From Desmodesmus armatus (Eukaryota > Chlorophyta > Chlorophyceae > Sphaeropleales > Scenedesmaceae): a DNA stretch of 64,000 bases. The translations under genes were made by a program, and so were the position numbers. The stretch spans positions 433,501-497,500 of the forward strand of contig VIIQ02000631.1 in assembly GCA_007449985.2 (NCBI GenBank). The letters run 5' to 3'. The notes under the pieces were generated by a model, which saw only the letters and a list, made by a program, of their open reading frames with translations, was not told the origin of the DNA and searched no databases. This document shows, in pieces, positions 1 through 11,474 of the stretch. Numbering within the stretch: the first letter of the stretch is position 1; every line of letters starts with the position of its first letter.

Positions 1-3000
1 AGCCCCCTTGCGATGCTGTGAGGAACCCTGCTCGTTCGGCCCTGTCCGTCATTGCCATTGTGATCATCTTGGTCCATAGCTTGTATACCGTGTTCTCCAG
101 TCCAGTGCGTCGATAGTATTTGAGCTCAAGTGGGGTCCCTTTGTTCTTGTAGAGCAGAATTGTCGATGATTCTTTCCACCCGTCCGGGGTTACACCAGCC
201 GTCCACATTATTTTGATCATGTTGTGTAGGGCTCTGTGTGCAGGAGGCGGGAGGGCTCGCAGTATTTCGTTGGGAACACCATCAGGGCCTGGGCATTTCC
301 CAAGTTTCAGAGTGGAGAGACATCTGTGAAATGCAAATTCGTCGTCAAGAAGGGGGTGCATCCAAGTTCGGTCGGTAGCGTCAGGCTGTGACATCAGTCC
401 GTTGTATTCGGCGAACTCCTGGGTGTCGAAGGGGTATGCCCTGTCTACTGTCGGGAGGTAATCGAGGGTGGCAGTTGTGTCGTCGGGGTTAGCTAGTTTT
501 TTGGAGTAGTACTCGGTCATTTCCGATCGGATCGTTTGGGGGTCGGTTGTGACCTCGCCGTCCTTCGTGGTAAGGGCTCGAAGAGCCAGCCTGGGAGTCG
601 GCTTAAAGCGGCCAGTGGCGATTTTGTTTCCTACTTTTTGGCGTTTTTCAGCCATCTCTTGTGTCTGTTTAGCAGCTTGTTGTGCCCATAGTCGCGGGTC
701 TTCGTCGTCGATGGCGTTCAGCCTGTGCTTGAGAGTGGCGTATGCCGCACGGATGGCAGCCTGCGGAGACTCTTCAGGGTATCGTTGAGACCGCTCTGAA
801 ACTGCTTCTTGTAGCATAGGTGATGTGAAATGCTCGGGCATGTCTTGCGTTTGTGTGGCCGTTATGGACCGCAGTTTGGCTGATGCCTCCTTCTTAGCAG
901 CAATGATGTGTTTGCGGTGTTTGGAGATTTTTCTCGGGCAGTGGCGCCCTCCCACAGTGCCAGGTTGTATTGTAACGGTAGCACAGGTTGTAAGAGCGAT
1001 GGAGTGCGCTTGTGCAAGCAGGTTGGTGAACTGCGTGCCAAGTTCGTTGATGGCCTCCCGAGCCGGTGTGTTGTTGATGTGCGTCAGAGGGTGAGGGTGT
1101 GTGGCTCCAGGATGGAGGCGCTCTAGCGTATCCCAGTGTGGTCGGACTTGTTCTTCAACTATGCAGTCAGTTGCACATGCCAGGTCACCCCAAATGTGTG
1201 TCTGTATGCTGCTCAGTGTTTGTCGAAGGCTCCTGGTGTCAGCAAGTGTCATCGGGGTTTTGAGTTTGGTGATGGGGTGAGATGCGGTGGTGGGAGCCAG
1301 GGGTGGCATCATTCCTAGTTGTGTATACTCTAGCTGGGCCACAAGGACATCATGGTCTAGGTTTGTTCCGGACATGTCGTGTGTGGTGGTGTGTGTGTTT
1401 GAGAGGGGTTTGATGCTGAGGATATCGTCCAACCTGCTGAAAGGTGTGTCAGAGGCACCTTTCCGGTATGTAGCTTTCCTTGCGGTGTGCGGGGTTGGGG
1501 GGTCCAAGGCATGTAGGTTATTTGCCTGCATAAACTCTTGGTGTAGTGTGTCGGCTGGATAACATTTGAGGCTCATCCTGTCTTCATGTTGAAGTACGGC
1601 GTTGAAGTCTCCCGTGATCAGCATTTGCTCATTTGCATGACGAGCTGCTGTCACCGCTTGGGCGATATGCTTGTATAGTTCTCTGCGAATGGGCAGTTGG
1701 TGTGGGCAGTAGACTGCCACTATGTGGAGGGGTGTTGAGTTGGGTCGGGACAGCTTGGAGTGTACAAGGAAGCCTTGTAGTTCTGTGGGTGAGGGTTGTG
1801 GCACTATGACAAACGGGTGAACGAATGGGCCACGAATGAGCAGCGAACAGGCTGGTGCCCATTCACCATTCGTTCGGTCTGCATTCACGCAAGAATCGGT
1901 CTTTATTCACCGTTGGTTCGGTCTGCATTCACCATTCATTCGTTCACGCGAACGGGACTCTGAACGGGGCTTATTCACACGTGATTCGGCGGTGAATGGC
2001 TGTTCACAGTTTGTTCACAGAAAGTTCACAGTGCATTCATTCGTTCTGCACACCCTACCACACCCTCACAGGTGCCACCAGGATGCACAATACAACCACA
2101 ACATGGGTGTCTAAGGCGGTACTAGTACCAGCCAGTACTGCTGTGCAGCAATACCATTTGCCATGCCGCAAAGCCTGACATGGAAGCTGATGCACAAGCC
2201 ACACATGGCAATCTCTATCACTGTGCATAAGGTGCACAGCATGCGCAACACACGGCAGTGTTTGCAGGCACATGTTTGCAAGATGCATGTATATGCTGAA
2301 CACAGTAAAAGATAAGAACCACCTGAGCAGGCTGTCGCGCCAGCGCTGAAGAGCTGACATGCACAACCAAGTGCAGGCCTGCTGTCTGCTTGCATGCAGT
2401 CAAACGCGCACACAGAGGGTGCATGCATATGGCAGCAGGTGCACAGCTGCCGCATGCTGCAGCTCAGACGTCATGTTAGTAGTGCCAAGTACACACCATA
2501 AACCCTGCACCACAACTGATGATGCACAACATTGCTGCCCTTGGTGTATACGTCTATGTACTGACCAGACAACATGCAGCATGCTGTACAGCACACTTTC
2601 GTGCCATGTACATGGCCATGTTGCCCCTGCACAGGCGGCACCTGCTGATACGGCCCACGGGGTGCATCCTGGCCTGCCCGCCAGCTGGTTTGCTCAACTC
2701 AACTCCCAGGGTAGGGTGCTGCAGCAAGTGTACCTGCAGCGGTGTGCATAGCAGCGGCAGTCGTGTCATAATGGTGTCTCTGGCAATGAGATGTAGGTGC
2801 TGTTGGGGGCTATCTGCCGGGGCCAGTGTGGTGCAAATGGGGTGGCTGCCATGCTGAGTGACCAAGCTGTATGGCAGGTGTACAAGCCATGAACATGGAC
2901 TCACCTGACTGCTTAGACATGCACAATTTGACAGGACAGCACTTTTTTTACTATAACTGAAGCCTGTAAACGTCTATGCTTTTGTACCGTATCAGCATTC

Positions 3001-4500
3001 TGTGTGCTGCCAGTCTCATGAGTGAACACTGAAGCTGGGTGGGAACATCAGTGTGGCCTGAGGCCCTCATTGGGCTGCAAAACGTAATGAAGATGTTAAT
3101 AACATATATAGATGATTGTTCAATGCTTTCAGAGACTTTTCCCACCCTTGCAACACACGAACGAATGTAGAGCGAATGGGCCGAATGCTATTCGCCCTGG
3201 CTCACTGCCCATTCACGCCCATTCACTGTTCAATCGGCCTTCACTCGTTCGCACGTTTGTCATAGTGCCATGGTGTGAGCTCCCCAAGCTCAGTGAGTGC
3301 CTGTGACACGGCTATAAGTACTCCAGCTTTACTGATTTGCGGGTGTGTGGTGTGTTTTATAGTATAGCCTTTGAATAGACGGTGAAGCCACGGTCGTCGC
3401 GGTTGGCTTTTCAGTTTGGTCTCTGTTACCACCATGATATCAGGCGGTGTAGTAGAGGTCATAATGGTTTGTATGTCTACCATGTGCGACCGCAGTCCCC
3501 TGGCGTTGATGGTTGCGACTGTCATTGCGGGGGTGGGCGTGATTTGGCATGTGGGTGTGGTAGTGTCTGTCTGGGTTTGCTGTGGGGTCCCCGAGGGGCA
3601 CGGAGGCGGTGAGGTGGGTGCTAGATGGTGTAGTGAGGGAGGTGCAGGTGGGCTATGTGGTGGGTCAGGTGCCTTCGTGTGGCCCTCGTTCGGTCGAACA
3701 GTAGACTGGGGTGGAGGTGCTGGCGGGCTGTCTGGTGGGTCAGGTGCCTTTTCATAGCCTTCATTTTGCCGATCAGTGGGCTCATCCGTTTTGCGAGCAC
3801 ACTGGAAATATTGGGTAATTTTGGGGTGGTCCTTGTATCGAGTGCAGCGCCGAGTTGACGGCTTTCTTGGGACGGTCGTGGCGTGTTCTGTCTTCTGTTG
3901 TTGAGTTTGTTTGGTTTTAGTGACTCCTGGCAGCTTGAGGGTGTTGTTGTTGTGGGGTTTTGTTTTTGGGCGTTTGCCCCCTTGGGCCGTTGTGGGTACT
4001 CTTTGTGTATCTTGGTGTTTCACTGCTACGTGTTGGGCTTGCTGTGTCTTTTCTATGGCGGGGTGTGTGTGTGCTTTCTTTAATGTATCAGGGGATGGAT
4101 CACCGGGTGCAGGGGCATTAACTCCAGGGGTGGTTTCTTTGTCTGGGCTTGGCAGCTTTGGTGGTTTTGCGTAAGGGTTGATCCGTGTTTGGATCAAGCG
4201 GCCGTGCTTTTTGGGCTGGGCCTTGCCTTTGGTTTGCTCGGCGTCAGCCCGGTTGTTTTGTCGTCCGGCCTTGGGCTGGTGGGAGGACAATTTGTCAGAT
4301 GTCGTTCCAGGTCTTGCACTAGCTCTGTTTGGTGCGCGTGGGGTTTGGTCTTCTTGGGGTGCCTCTGCGTAACGTGTGAGGACGCTGCGTGTCCGTTGTG
4401 CAGCTACATGCAGGGTTGGGCCGTAGATTAATGGGTAATAATGCGGAGACACCAGGTCAGCAGCAGCTTGTCCGGTTGCTTTGTGGCAGTTGGGGGGCAT
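1..4500 (-). CDS. LINE polyprotein: basic N-terminal region, APE endonuclease, start of reverse transcriptase (interrupted, partial)
   Basis: Reverse-strand frame starting at the Met at 4500 (MPPNCHKATG). The first ~330 residues are rich in Lys, Gln and Pro, with a near-perfect 26-residue tandem repeat at about 3640-3770 (core APDPPDSPPAPP / APDPPHSPPAPP). The endonuclease starts at about 3535 with TVATINARGL and contains the metal-ligand Glu in VVTETKLKS. After the insertion the frame resumes at 1808 (VIVPQPSP) with the endonuclease motifs GDFNAVL, SRLDDIL and NLDHDVL. The RT begins near 320 with LGKCPGPDGVPNEIL and continues WKESSTILLYKNKG to the window edge. These motifs are those of LINE EN and RT domains. 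The joined reading frame across the insertion would need one or a few extra bases in the original site. Start codon is my choice; an in-frame ATG also lies at 4710. Confidence 0.85.
1798..3269. repeat. 16-bp perfect inverted repeat flanking the insertion (LINE-derived)
   Basis: TGGCACTATGACAAAC at 1798-1813 is the exact reverse complement of bases 3254-3269. Both arms are LINE coding sequence (Trp-His-Tyr-Asp-Lys on one side, Val-Ile-Val-Pro on the other). Before insertion they would have formed a near-continuous palindrome of about 33 bp in the LINE. Confidence 0.85.
1814..3253. mobile_element. ~1.44 kb insertion inside the LINE, TIR-like ends, non-coding (MITE-like candidate)
   Basis: This block separates the two halves of the LINE endonuclease frame, so it is an insertion. 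Its ends read inward as GGGTGAACGAATGGGCC (left) and GTGCGAACGAGTGAAGGCC (right, complement), an imperfect terminal inverted repeat. Both subterminal regions (about 1814-2050 and 3150-3253) are full of ATTCGTTC/GAACGAAT and GAATGGG-type short repeats. The middle, 2050-3130, has no ORF resembling a transposase, so it would be non-autonomous. The LINE sequence on each side forms a perfect 16-bp inverted repeat (TGGCACTATGACAAAC at 1798-1813 and its complement at 3254-3269). No direct target-site duplication is visible. Superfamily not assigned. Confidence 0.7.
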
Positions 4501-4537
4501 CCGAATGGTACCGGAGTTGGCGTATGCGTTAAAGGCT

Positions 4538-5184
4538 ACACAGTACCACACATACCAAATACATACAGCCACCTGCACTATGCAATTCATACAAGGCGGC
4601 AAGCCCAGCAGAGCTACTTGACAACACATGGCCACACCGTGTGCGGCCAGTGCTCTGTGCATGCATTGTACCATGCGCAGCACAGACTGCTGCGTCCCAA
4701 CATCAACCATGCATAATGATGATCACCCTGGCTGGTTATAGCACACATGGGGCTTGTGGACTATGACGCGGCTGAGACAGCAACAGTGTAGTAAAAAAGC
4801 ATCACCCCCCTGCTGCCTACCCATCTGACCCTCTACAAAAAAACATGCATATACAGCATGTGCACCACACAAAGCCAATGGCACTAAAGCACTGGTGCCC
4901 ATCCACGCAGCTAGACGATGACGCGTGTCCAGACACATCATGATAGGGACTGAAGCCTGGCAGCAACTGCCGCTAGATGTGCAACACCAACCGGGAGGGC
5001 ATCAGCTGCAGGACAACAAACGGCTGCATGACAGCACACTACACTGTTGAAGAGTATCGACCAGTGGGTGCAATGCATACAGCTCTACATGCAGCCCCAA
5101 AGATTCAGAGAGCCCGCCTGAACACTTGCCTGCATGTGACACTGGTCTGCTGTACATCCAATTTGTACATGTGCCTTTGTCAAG
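4538..5184. other. Intergenic: 3' flank of the F-box/LRR gene
   Basis: No gene recognised. The stretch is the copy-A counterpart of 8580-9500 and lies between the LINE 5' end and the last exon of the F-box gene. Short open frames here are not conserved between the two copies in a way that suggests coding. Confidence 0.6.
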
Positions 5185-7199
5185 TCAGCGCAGTTTGAAC
5201 TTGTGTGCTGCCTGGCGTGCCTCTGCCTGCTGTGCTGCTGGCAGCCTCATGTGTTTGTTGCAGTCCACCAGCAGCTGTGCCCACACATCAGGCACCGAGT
5301 CAGGGCCCTGCACACAGGAGGCACAAGGGGCAGCCAGGAACCAGCCATGGTGAGCAGCATGCTTGAGTACTCACGAGCTTGATTACTCATGTGCTCAGCT
5401 ACCCTGGCCTTGACCCATCGCTGTCACGTCGCTGGCAGCCCAGGACAAGACACCCCATCAGCCATCTCAACGAGGCCAGGAGCTTTATGGCAGGGGCTGC
5501 AGTACACCTAGGAATACATCAAGGAGTGCTGCTTCTATTCTGGCAAGGGTGCAACAAGATGCTGCAGACTGTCATGCAGTGGTTGCGCCTGAGCTCCGGC
5601 CAGTGAGCAAACATCAGTCCTCTGCTCGGGCAGCCCACGAACTCCAAGGCTGCTCACCTTGTTGCTGAAAGCCTCCTTCTGGCAACAGCAGAGCCAGTAG
5701 AACTCATCATCATCATATTCCTTAGGGGCTGCATCCCTGCACAAGGGCAGCAGCAGCTCGCGCAGCTGCTTGAGGGCTGTGAGGTGCAGCCTGGAAACCC
5801 TCGACACCTCGCTGGGCTGCCGCACCCTCAACTCCCTCAGCCCCGACAGCTGCGCCAGGACTCGAACTGCCGACTCTGTGGTCACTCGGCTGATGTCAAG
5901 CTCTGTCAGTGCTGACAGCCTTGTGAGGGGCAGGAGAGACACCTTGGCCTGCAGGGCGTCCCGAAGGTTGAGGGAGCGTAGGTTGGGGCACGCCTGCACC
6001 AGGCGCTTGATGTCACTGCCGGCCAGCTCAGGGGAAGCCTCCTGTAGGGTGAGGTATGTCAGTGCCGTCAGCTGCTGGCCGTCCTGACGGAAGACGCTGC
6101 GCCATGTGTCTCCCCGCAAGGGCAGTGAGCAGTCGCTCAGTTTGAGGTGCTGCAGGCTGCTGCTGCTGGCTGTGATGCCTGCTAAGGCTGAGAGCGGGAC
6201 ACCTTCCCAGTCATCTGACAAGCTGCCGGTCAGGTCCAAGAATGTCAGGTGCCTCATGTGCCCCAGGTGCTGCAGCAGCTGAGCCTGTGCACCCTCGCGT
6301 GAGCCTGCGCTGCTGTTAAAGGTCAAGCTCCTGAGGTTGATGCCTCCAGCCAAGCACTCCGGGTCCACACGGGAGCACCAGTCGATCCTGAGCTCCTCTA
6401 GCGCTGTCAGTTTGAAGATTCCCACGGGGACAGGGGAGATGCAGTCCATGTTGAGGGCCGTTAGGCACTGCAGGCGAGCTATGCTGCTGTTGACGGCCGA
6501 GAGCTGCATGACATCGACGTCTTCCTCGTCTGCCCACACAGCGCTTGCCAGACGCAGCTCCTGCAGATTTGACAGGCGGCTCAGCTGCTGCAGGGCTGCT
6601 GCTGCGACTGCATCCTCGTCCTTGAGCTGGAGGTATGTCAGCTGCTGCAGCAGGCTCAGGTGGGTGCCAGGAATGTGTGGGTCACCTGGGTCCTTCGATT
6701 TCACACTTGAAATGTCAAGGCGCTTGAGGCTTGTGAGCTGTGCTGCTGCTGCAGGCCAGCCGTACACACTGGTATTTTTCAGCTTCAGCGAGGTCAGGGC
6801 TGTGGCATCTTGCAGCAGGCCCCTCCACTGCCCAAAGGGTGCCAATCTGACGGTCCATGTGGTGGAGATGCTGAGGGCCCGTAGGTGCTTGTGGTCCAGA
6901 GGGGAGCTCATTACACGCATCATGTAGTAAGATACGTTCTTGGCGTAAGCATGGTGCTTGATGCACCAGGAGTGGCATGCTTTTGCACGCCTGGAGCTGT
7001 CTAGTTCCAGCTGCTCACTGGTGAGGTCTACTGTAGCTGCAATGGCTGCATCAGCCCAGGAGCTACTGACCAATGCACATGACTGCATGCGCTCCTCGAG
7101 TGGGAGCTGTTGCAGGATCAGCTTCAGCGGTGAGAGAGGCAGGGCAGACCAGTCGCTGGACATGCTGGACACAAGGGCAAGACAGGATCTTGTTTGCAA
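5185..7199 (-). CDS. F-box / leucine-rich-repeat protein
   Basis: Two exons: complement of 5658-7199 and 5185-5307. The intron 5308-5657 opens with GTGAGC after AACAAG and closes with TGTGCAG; both sides are phase 0. About 554 aa from the Met at 7199, or 542 from the Met at 7163 (MSSDWSALPL), which the duplicated copy shares. Residues ~17-50 read as an F-box (LSPLKLILQQLPLEERMQSC...), the Skp1-binding helix bundle of SCF ubiquitin ligases. The rest is leucine-rich repeats of the RNI/AMN1 sort (for example LTALTYLTLQEASPELAGSD, LSALTELDISRVTTE). The final exon is helical and charged, ending HKFKLR. The likely role is substrate selection by an SCF E3; the substrate is unknown. A decayed tandem copy lies at 9335-11474. 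Confidence 0.82.
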
Positions 7200-8579
7200 C
7201 TGGGATGTACAATGTATCTGGGATTGGAGGAGGTCACCCTGCTTGATGTCTTAGGAGCTGGAAAGTCTTTATTTGGAGTCAGCATGGTCGTTATTCAAGC
7301 CCTGGTCTTACGTGGCGAAGCTGCGTGCATGTGCATGCACATGTGCAAGTGGAAGCCGGCCGGAAGGTCACTGCAATGGTGTGGCAGAGCTGCCAACTTT
7401 TTGCAATCTAACATTGTCGTAGATATTACGGCCAAGCGACAGCTGCCACACAGTCGCCATCAAGTGACCCACTTGTGATCTGCTGTCCAAGGCGCACGAC
7501 GTCATGTGCAGCTTGAAACGCTTGTGCATGCAACGCTTCAAAGCGTACACGTGGCTTGTATGTTCGTGGGGTGACCGGTATTGACTGTGGGAGGGGCCAG
7601 GCCTGCATGCTGTCAAAAGTCACACTATTATAGACAATTGTCACCATGAGGTGAAGCAGTGACTGCTTGCACAAACAAATAAACTGCTCAGTTGACAACC
7701 CTTGATCACAGGGTCCCTGAGGGGGCATGCACACCACCTAGCTTTTCCACATTACCTCCTGCAGGAGCTGACAAGTTCATCAACGCCAGCAAGCTGTTCC
7801 TGCCAGCTTAGGAAACACCTACATCAACAACTCAGCACCCACTGTCTACTTTTGACTGGGCAGTGCACAACCACCTTGCTGAAAAACAGCCTGAGGAACA
7901 GCCTGGAAAACAAGCCAGCCAACCTGTCCGGCCACCAGTGGCACTGTTTCATTCCGTTTGTTTATTGCAAGGCGCAACCTGCGCAGGCGGTGTCTGACTG
8001 TAGCTGCTCAGCAGCACAGCAAACGGTTGCATTGTGCTTTGTTACGTTTGCTTGGCTGGCAACCAGCCTTGTGACTAATAGCTTGATAACTTGTGTGAGA
8101 CACTTGCTGTCTCCCCGAGTTGGCTGCTTGAGTGGTTGCACAGTATGGGTTGGAACAAAGAAGCATTGCCGGATCACCATCATCCTGGCGGCCAGGTAGC
8201 AGTTGTTTGGCCTGTCACAATTGCCCAAGCAGAGACAACATCAGAAAGCGGCGGCAGAGTTTCTCACCAATAGTGGTCTGACCAGTACGTCAACAAACGT
8301 CTGAATGTGGCACTCATGATGCTCAGCACACATCAACGCTGGCTAACCCATGGGCTATGCGCAAGGACACTACATTGCTCATCAGCCATTGAAAGCATGC
8401 ATTCATCAAACTCACAAGACACCCTGTTCCTGAGTAATGATAGAGCGTTCCCAGGTAAACCCTAGGTAATGAGTAAACTCAATAGTGTGTACAAGCAACA
8501 ACAAAATCCTTCCATGCAGCTGCCATTGAACCCTGTTTGCAACAGCCCTGTCTACGACTGCATGCGTAGGACGCCCGAT
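7200..8579. other. Intergenic between the two duplicated segments
   Basis: About 1.4 kb without a recognised gene. The right part of copy A (to about 7860) is the promoter side of the minus-strand F-box gene and matches 11475-11890 in copy B. From 7860 to 8580 the sequence is unique in the window. Open frames of up to 165 codons on both strands show no domain-like composition. Confidence 0.55.
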
Positions 8580-9334
8580 CACAGCACTACCACACACATA
8601 CCGCTGCCTGCTATATGCACAACTCCTTCAGCAAATAGCCCAGCAGGGGTATGTTTGGCAACATACCATGCCGTGGGTGGCCCTGTGCTCTGTGCATGCA
8701 CCGCACCACGCATAGCACAGCACAGCACAGGCTGCTACGTCCCAACCATGCATGATGGTGATACAATCGTCACAACCAGGCTGGCTGTGGCACACATGGG
8801 GCTTGGACTGTTACGCAGCTGAGGCCGAAACGCTGTATGTTGGGTGCATCAAGTCACTAGGAAATATTCACTACCCAGTTCATACTATCATAGTGGTAGT
8901 GCATCTTGCTGTCTATGTGACAGCTATGCATAGACAGCAACACACAACACCAAGGGGCGAACAGCACTGGCGCCCATCCATGCAGCTGGGTTGAGGTCAT
9001 CATCATCATCATTACACGTGTTTCCGGCCAGGTTCATTGCGCATGCAGCATGCTGCTAGCAGCAAATCGACCTTGGTGCAAGACAAGCAATACACCACCA
9101 GACGACCAGTGACCTAGGACACTAGATAGCCTGGACCAGTTACGGCCCTCAAAGCCAACAGCACAAGAAAAAGCTAACATAGGTAGCATGTTGTACATAT
9201 ACTATACAAGCAACTCAGTTGGACATGACCCCTGGTCCACTTGCAGACCATGCTGCCTGGAATGGGTTGAGGTGTGTGACCAAAACAAAACGACATCAGT
9301 TAAACGCCTGACAGCAACTGCCGCTATCTGCGCA

Positions 9335-11474
9335 TCACCAACCGGTGCACGATGCCAAACGGCTGCACGACAGCACACTGCACTGCAGTGTCGGCCAGTA
9401 TGAGATAGATGCAGTGCACACAGCTGTACATGCAGCCCCAAGTGTCCAGAGCGACGGCCTAGAAATTGTATGTATGCAGCACTGGTGTGCTGTCCCGCAC
9501 ATGTGCCAGGTCAGCCACAGTTTGAACTTGTGTGCTGCCTGTCGTGCCTCTGCCTGCTGTGCTGCTGGCAGCCTCATGTGCTTGTTGCAGTCCACGAGCA
9601 GCTGGGCCCACACATCAGGCACTGAGTCAGGGCCCTGCACACAGGAGACACAAGGAACGGTCAGGAATCAGCCATGGTGAGTAGCATGCGATGACTCATG
9701 GGTGGGTTTGTGCTCAGCTACCCTAGGCTTGACCCAGCGCAGGCAGCCTAGGTCAAAACACACCAAAGGTGACGTCAACACAGCCAGTAGCTTGCATACC
9801 AGGGGCTGCAGGCCACCTGGGTGTACTTACTGTACTGTTCTTTCACATCAGCAATGATGCAACGACGTTTTTCCCCACGTGCACAACATCTGCGACAGCC
9901 ACTACGCCTGCATGCTGCAAGCTGTCATTCAGTGGTTGAGTTTGCCGGGCCAGTGAGCAAACAGTATCGCGGTGCATAAGCAGCCCACACAGTGCATGGC
10001 TACTCACCGTGTTGCTGTAGCTCTCCTCCTGATAACCTGGTGAGGCCAGCAGCAGCTCGCGCAGCTGCCTAAGGGCTGTGAGATGCAGCCTGAACCATCG
10101 ACACCTCGCTTGGATGCCACACCCTCAACTCCCGCAGGCCAGAGAGCTGCGCCAGGATTTGAACCGCCGACTCTGTATCGACTGGGCTGACATCAAGCTC
10201 TGTGAGTGCTGAGAGCTTTGTGAGGGGCAGGAGAGACACCTTGTCCTGCAGGGCCTCGCGCAGGTTGAGGGTGCGTAGGTTGGGGCAGGCCTGCACCAGC
10301 CTCTTGATGTCACTGGCGGCCAAGTGAGGTCGAGTTTTCTGCAGGGTGAGGTATGTCAGCGCCGTCAGCTGCTGGCCGTCCTGACGGAAGACGCTGCGCC
10401 ATGCGCCTTCGAGGAGCCAACACCCAGAGAGGTCCAGGTACTGCAGGCTGCTGCTGCTGCTGGCTGTGATGCCTGCAAAGTCTGACAGCGGGACACCTTC
10501 CCAGTCATCATACAGGCTGCGGGACAAGTCCAAATAGGTGAGGTGCTTCATGCGCCCCAGGTGCTGCAGTACCTGCCCCTGTGCACCCTCGAGCTCGTCT
10601 GACAAGTCGCTGTCGGCGATGGTCAAGCTCCGAAGGTTGATGACTCCAGCAAAGCACTCCGGCTCCAGGAAGCCCTCGTCAACCCACAGCTCCTCCAGTG
10701 CTGTCAGTTTAGAGATTCCCACGGGGACAGGGTCCATTGAGTCGATGTCAAGGCATGTCAGGCACTGCAGGTGGCCGATGCTGTTGTTGACGGCGGCCAG
10801 GTCCACAGCATCCTCTTCCTCGTCTGCCCAGCGAGTAGCAGCTGCCAGCTGCAGCTCCTGCAGCTTCGACAGGCGGCTGAGCTGCTGCAAGGCTGCTGCT
10901 GTGACTGCATTCCACCCTGTGAGTCCAAGGTATGTTAGCTGCTGCAGCAGGCCGATGTGCTGGCCGGGCACTTGCCGGTCAGTAGGGTCCTTTGATGTTG
11001 CACCACTTACGGTACAGTAGGGCTCTTGAGGCTCGTGAGCTGTGCTGCTGCTTCTTGCCAGCCGTAGATGTTGATGTCCTCGAGAACCAGCGTTATCAGG
11101 GTTGTGGGATCTGGCAGCAGGCCCCTCCATTGCGCAGCGGCTGTCAGTCTGACAGTCCATGGCCACTTTAGGCTTGAGACGCTGAGGGCCTGAAGGTGAC
11201 TGTGGTCCAGAGGGGAGCACATCACACGCATCTTGGCGTACGACACCGACTTGACATATGCTTGGTGTTTGACACACTAGGAGTGACATGCTTTTGCACG
11301 CCTGGAGCTGTCTAGTTCCAATTGCTCATTGGTGAGGTCTACTGTAGCTGCAATGGTGGCATCAGCCCATGAACGACTGACCAGAGCACATGACTGCATG
11401 CGCTGCTTGAGTGGGAGCTGTTGCAGTATTAGTTTGAGCGCTGGGCGAGGCAGGGAAGACCATTCTCCAGACAT
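9335..11474 (-). pseudogene. F-box/LRR pseudogene (tandem copy of the 5185-7199 gene)
   Basis: Compared with the intact copy, four lesions are visible. (1) A Trp codon TGG has become TAG at 11277-11279, just after the F-box region (ends KACHS). (2) Five extra bases near 10995-11025 shift the frame before the LRRs. (3) Two bases are missing near 10092-10095 (a GTTTCCAGG-like string became GTTCAGG), shifting the frame again, with a stop at 10069. (4) In the last exon (to 9634) the conserved CGC-TGA stop is lost and the frame runs on to 9335. Between lesions 2 and 3 an LRR frame of ~330 codons stays open. The intron donor at 10007 (GTGAGT) and acceptor at 9635 are still intact. Start set at the shared Met (MSGEWSS). 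Assembly errors could mimic single lesions, but four together favour decay. Confidence 0.8.

Larger units (their letters stand above)
1..4535 (-). mobile_element. LINE-type non-LTR retrotransposon, 3' end outside window, split by an insertion
   Basis: On the minus strand the region encodes a basic/proline-rich N-terminal part, an APE-like endonuclease and the beginning of a reverse transcriptase, which is the layout of an autonomous LINE. The element runs off the left edge, so the RT core and the 3' tail are not visible. The 5' boundary is put near 4535 because sequence similarity between the two flanking duplicated segments starts there (4538 matches 8580). No TSD can be defined because one end is missing. 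A separate ~1.44 kb element interrupts it at about 1814-3253. The frame I read from 1808 down to base 1 has no stop codon, so this copy looks young. Confidence 0.88.
4538..7860. repeat. Tandem segmental duplication, copy A (carries intact F-box/LRR gene)
   Basis: This segment is similar, in the same orientation, to 8580-11890. Matching landmarks: 'cacacatggggcttg' near 4744 and 8793; 'acatgcagccccaa' near 5088 and 9428; the last F-box gene exon (5185-5307 versus about 9505-9634); the F-box exon (near 7100 versus 11410); and promoter sequence near 7353 and 11655. Offsets change from about 4040 to 4340 bp, showing indels: copy B has ~270 bp extra around 9040-9310 and copy A ~250 bp extra around 7390-7740. 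The LINE abuts the left end of this copy. Confidence 0.85.

Noticed and set aside
2055..2904. Several overlapping Cys/His-rich frames inside the LINE insertion
   Set aside because: No start context, no domain, and similar length on both strands; typical of a non-coding element.
7426..8228. Frames of 90-165 codons between the duplicated F-box copies
   Set aside because: Not conserved in the matching part of the other copy and no domain-like composition.
8997..9013. ATC trinucleotide run
   Set aside because: Only five to six units; too short to matter and absent from copy A.
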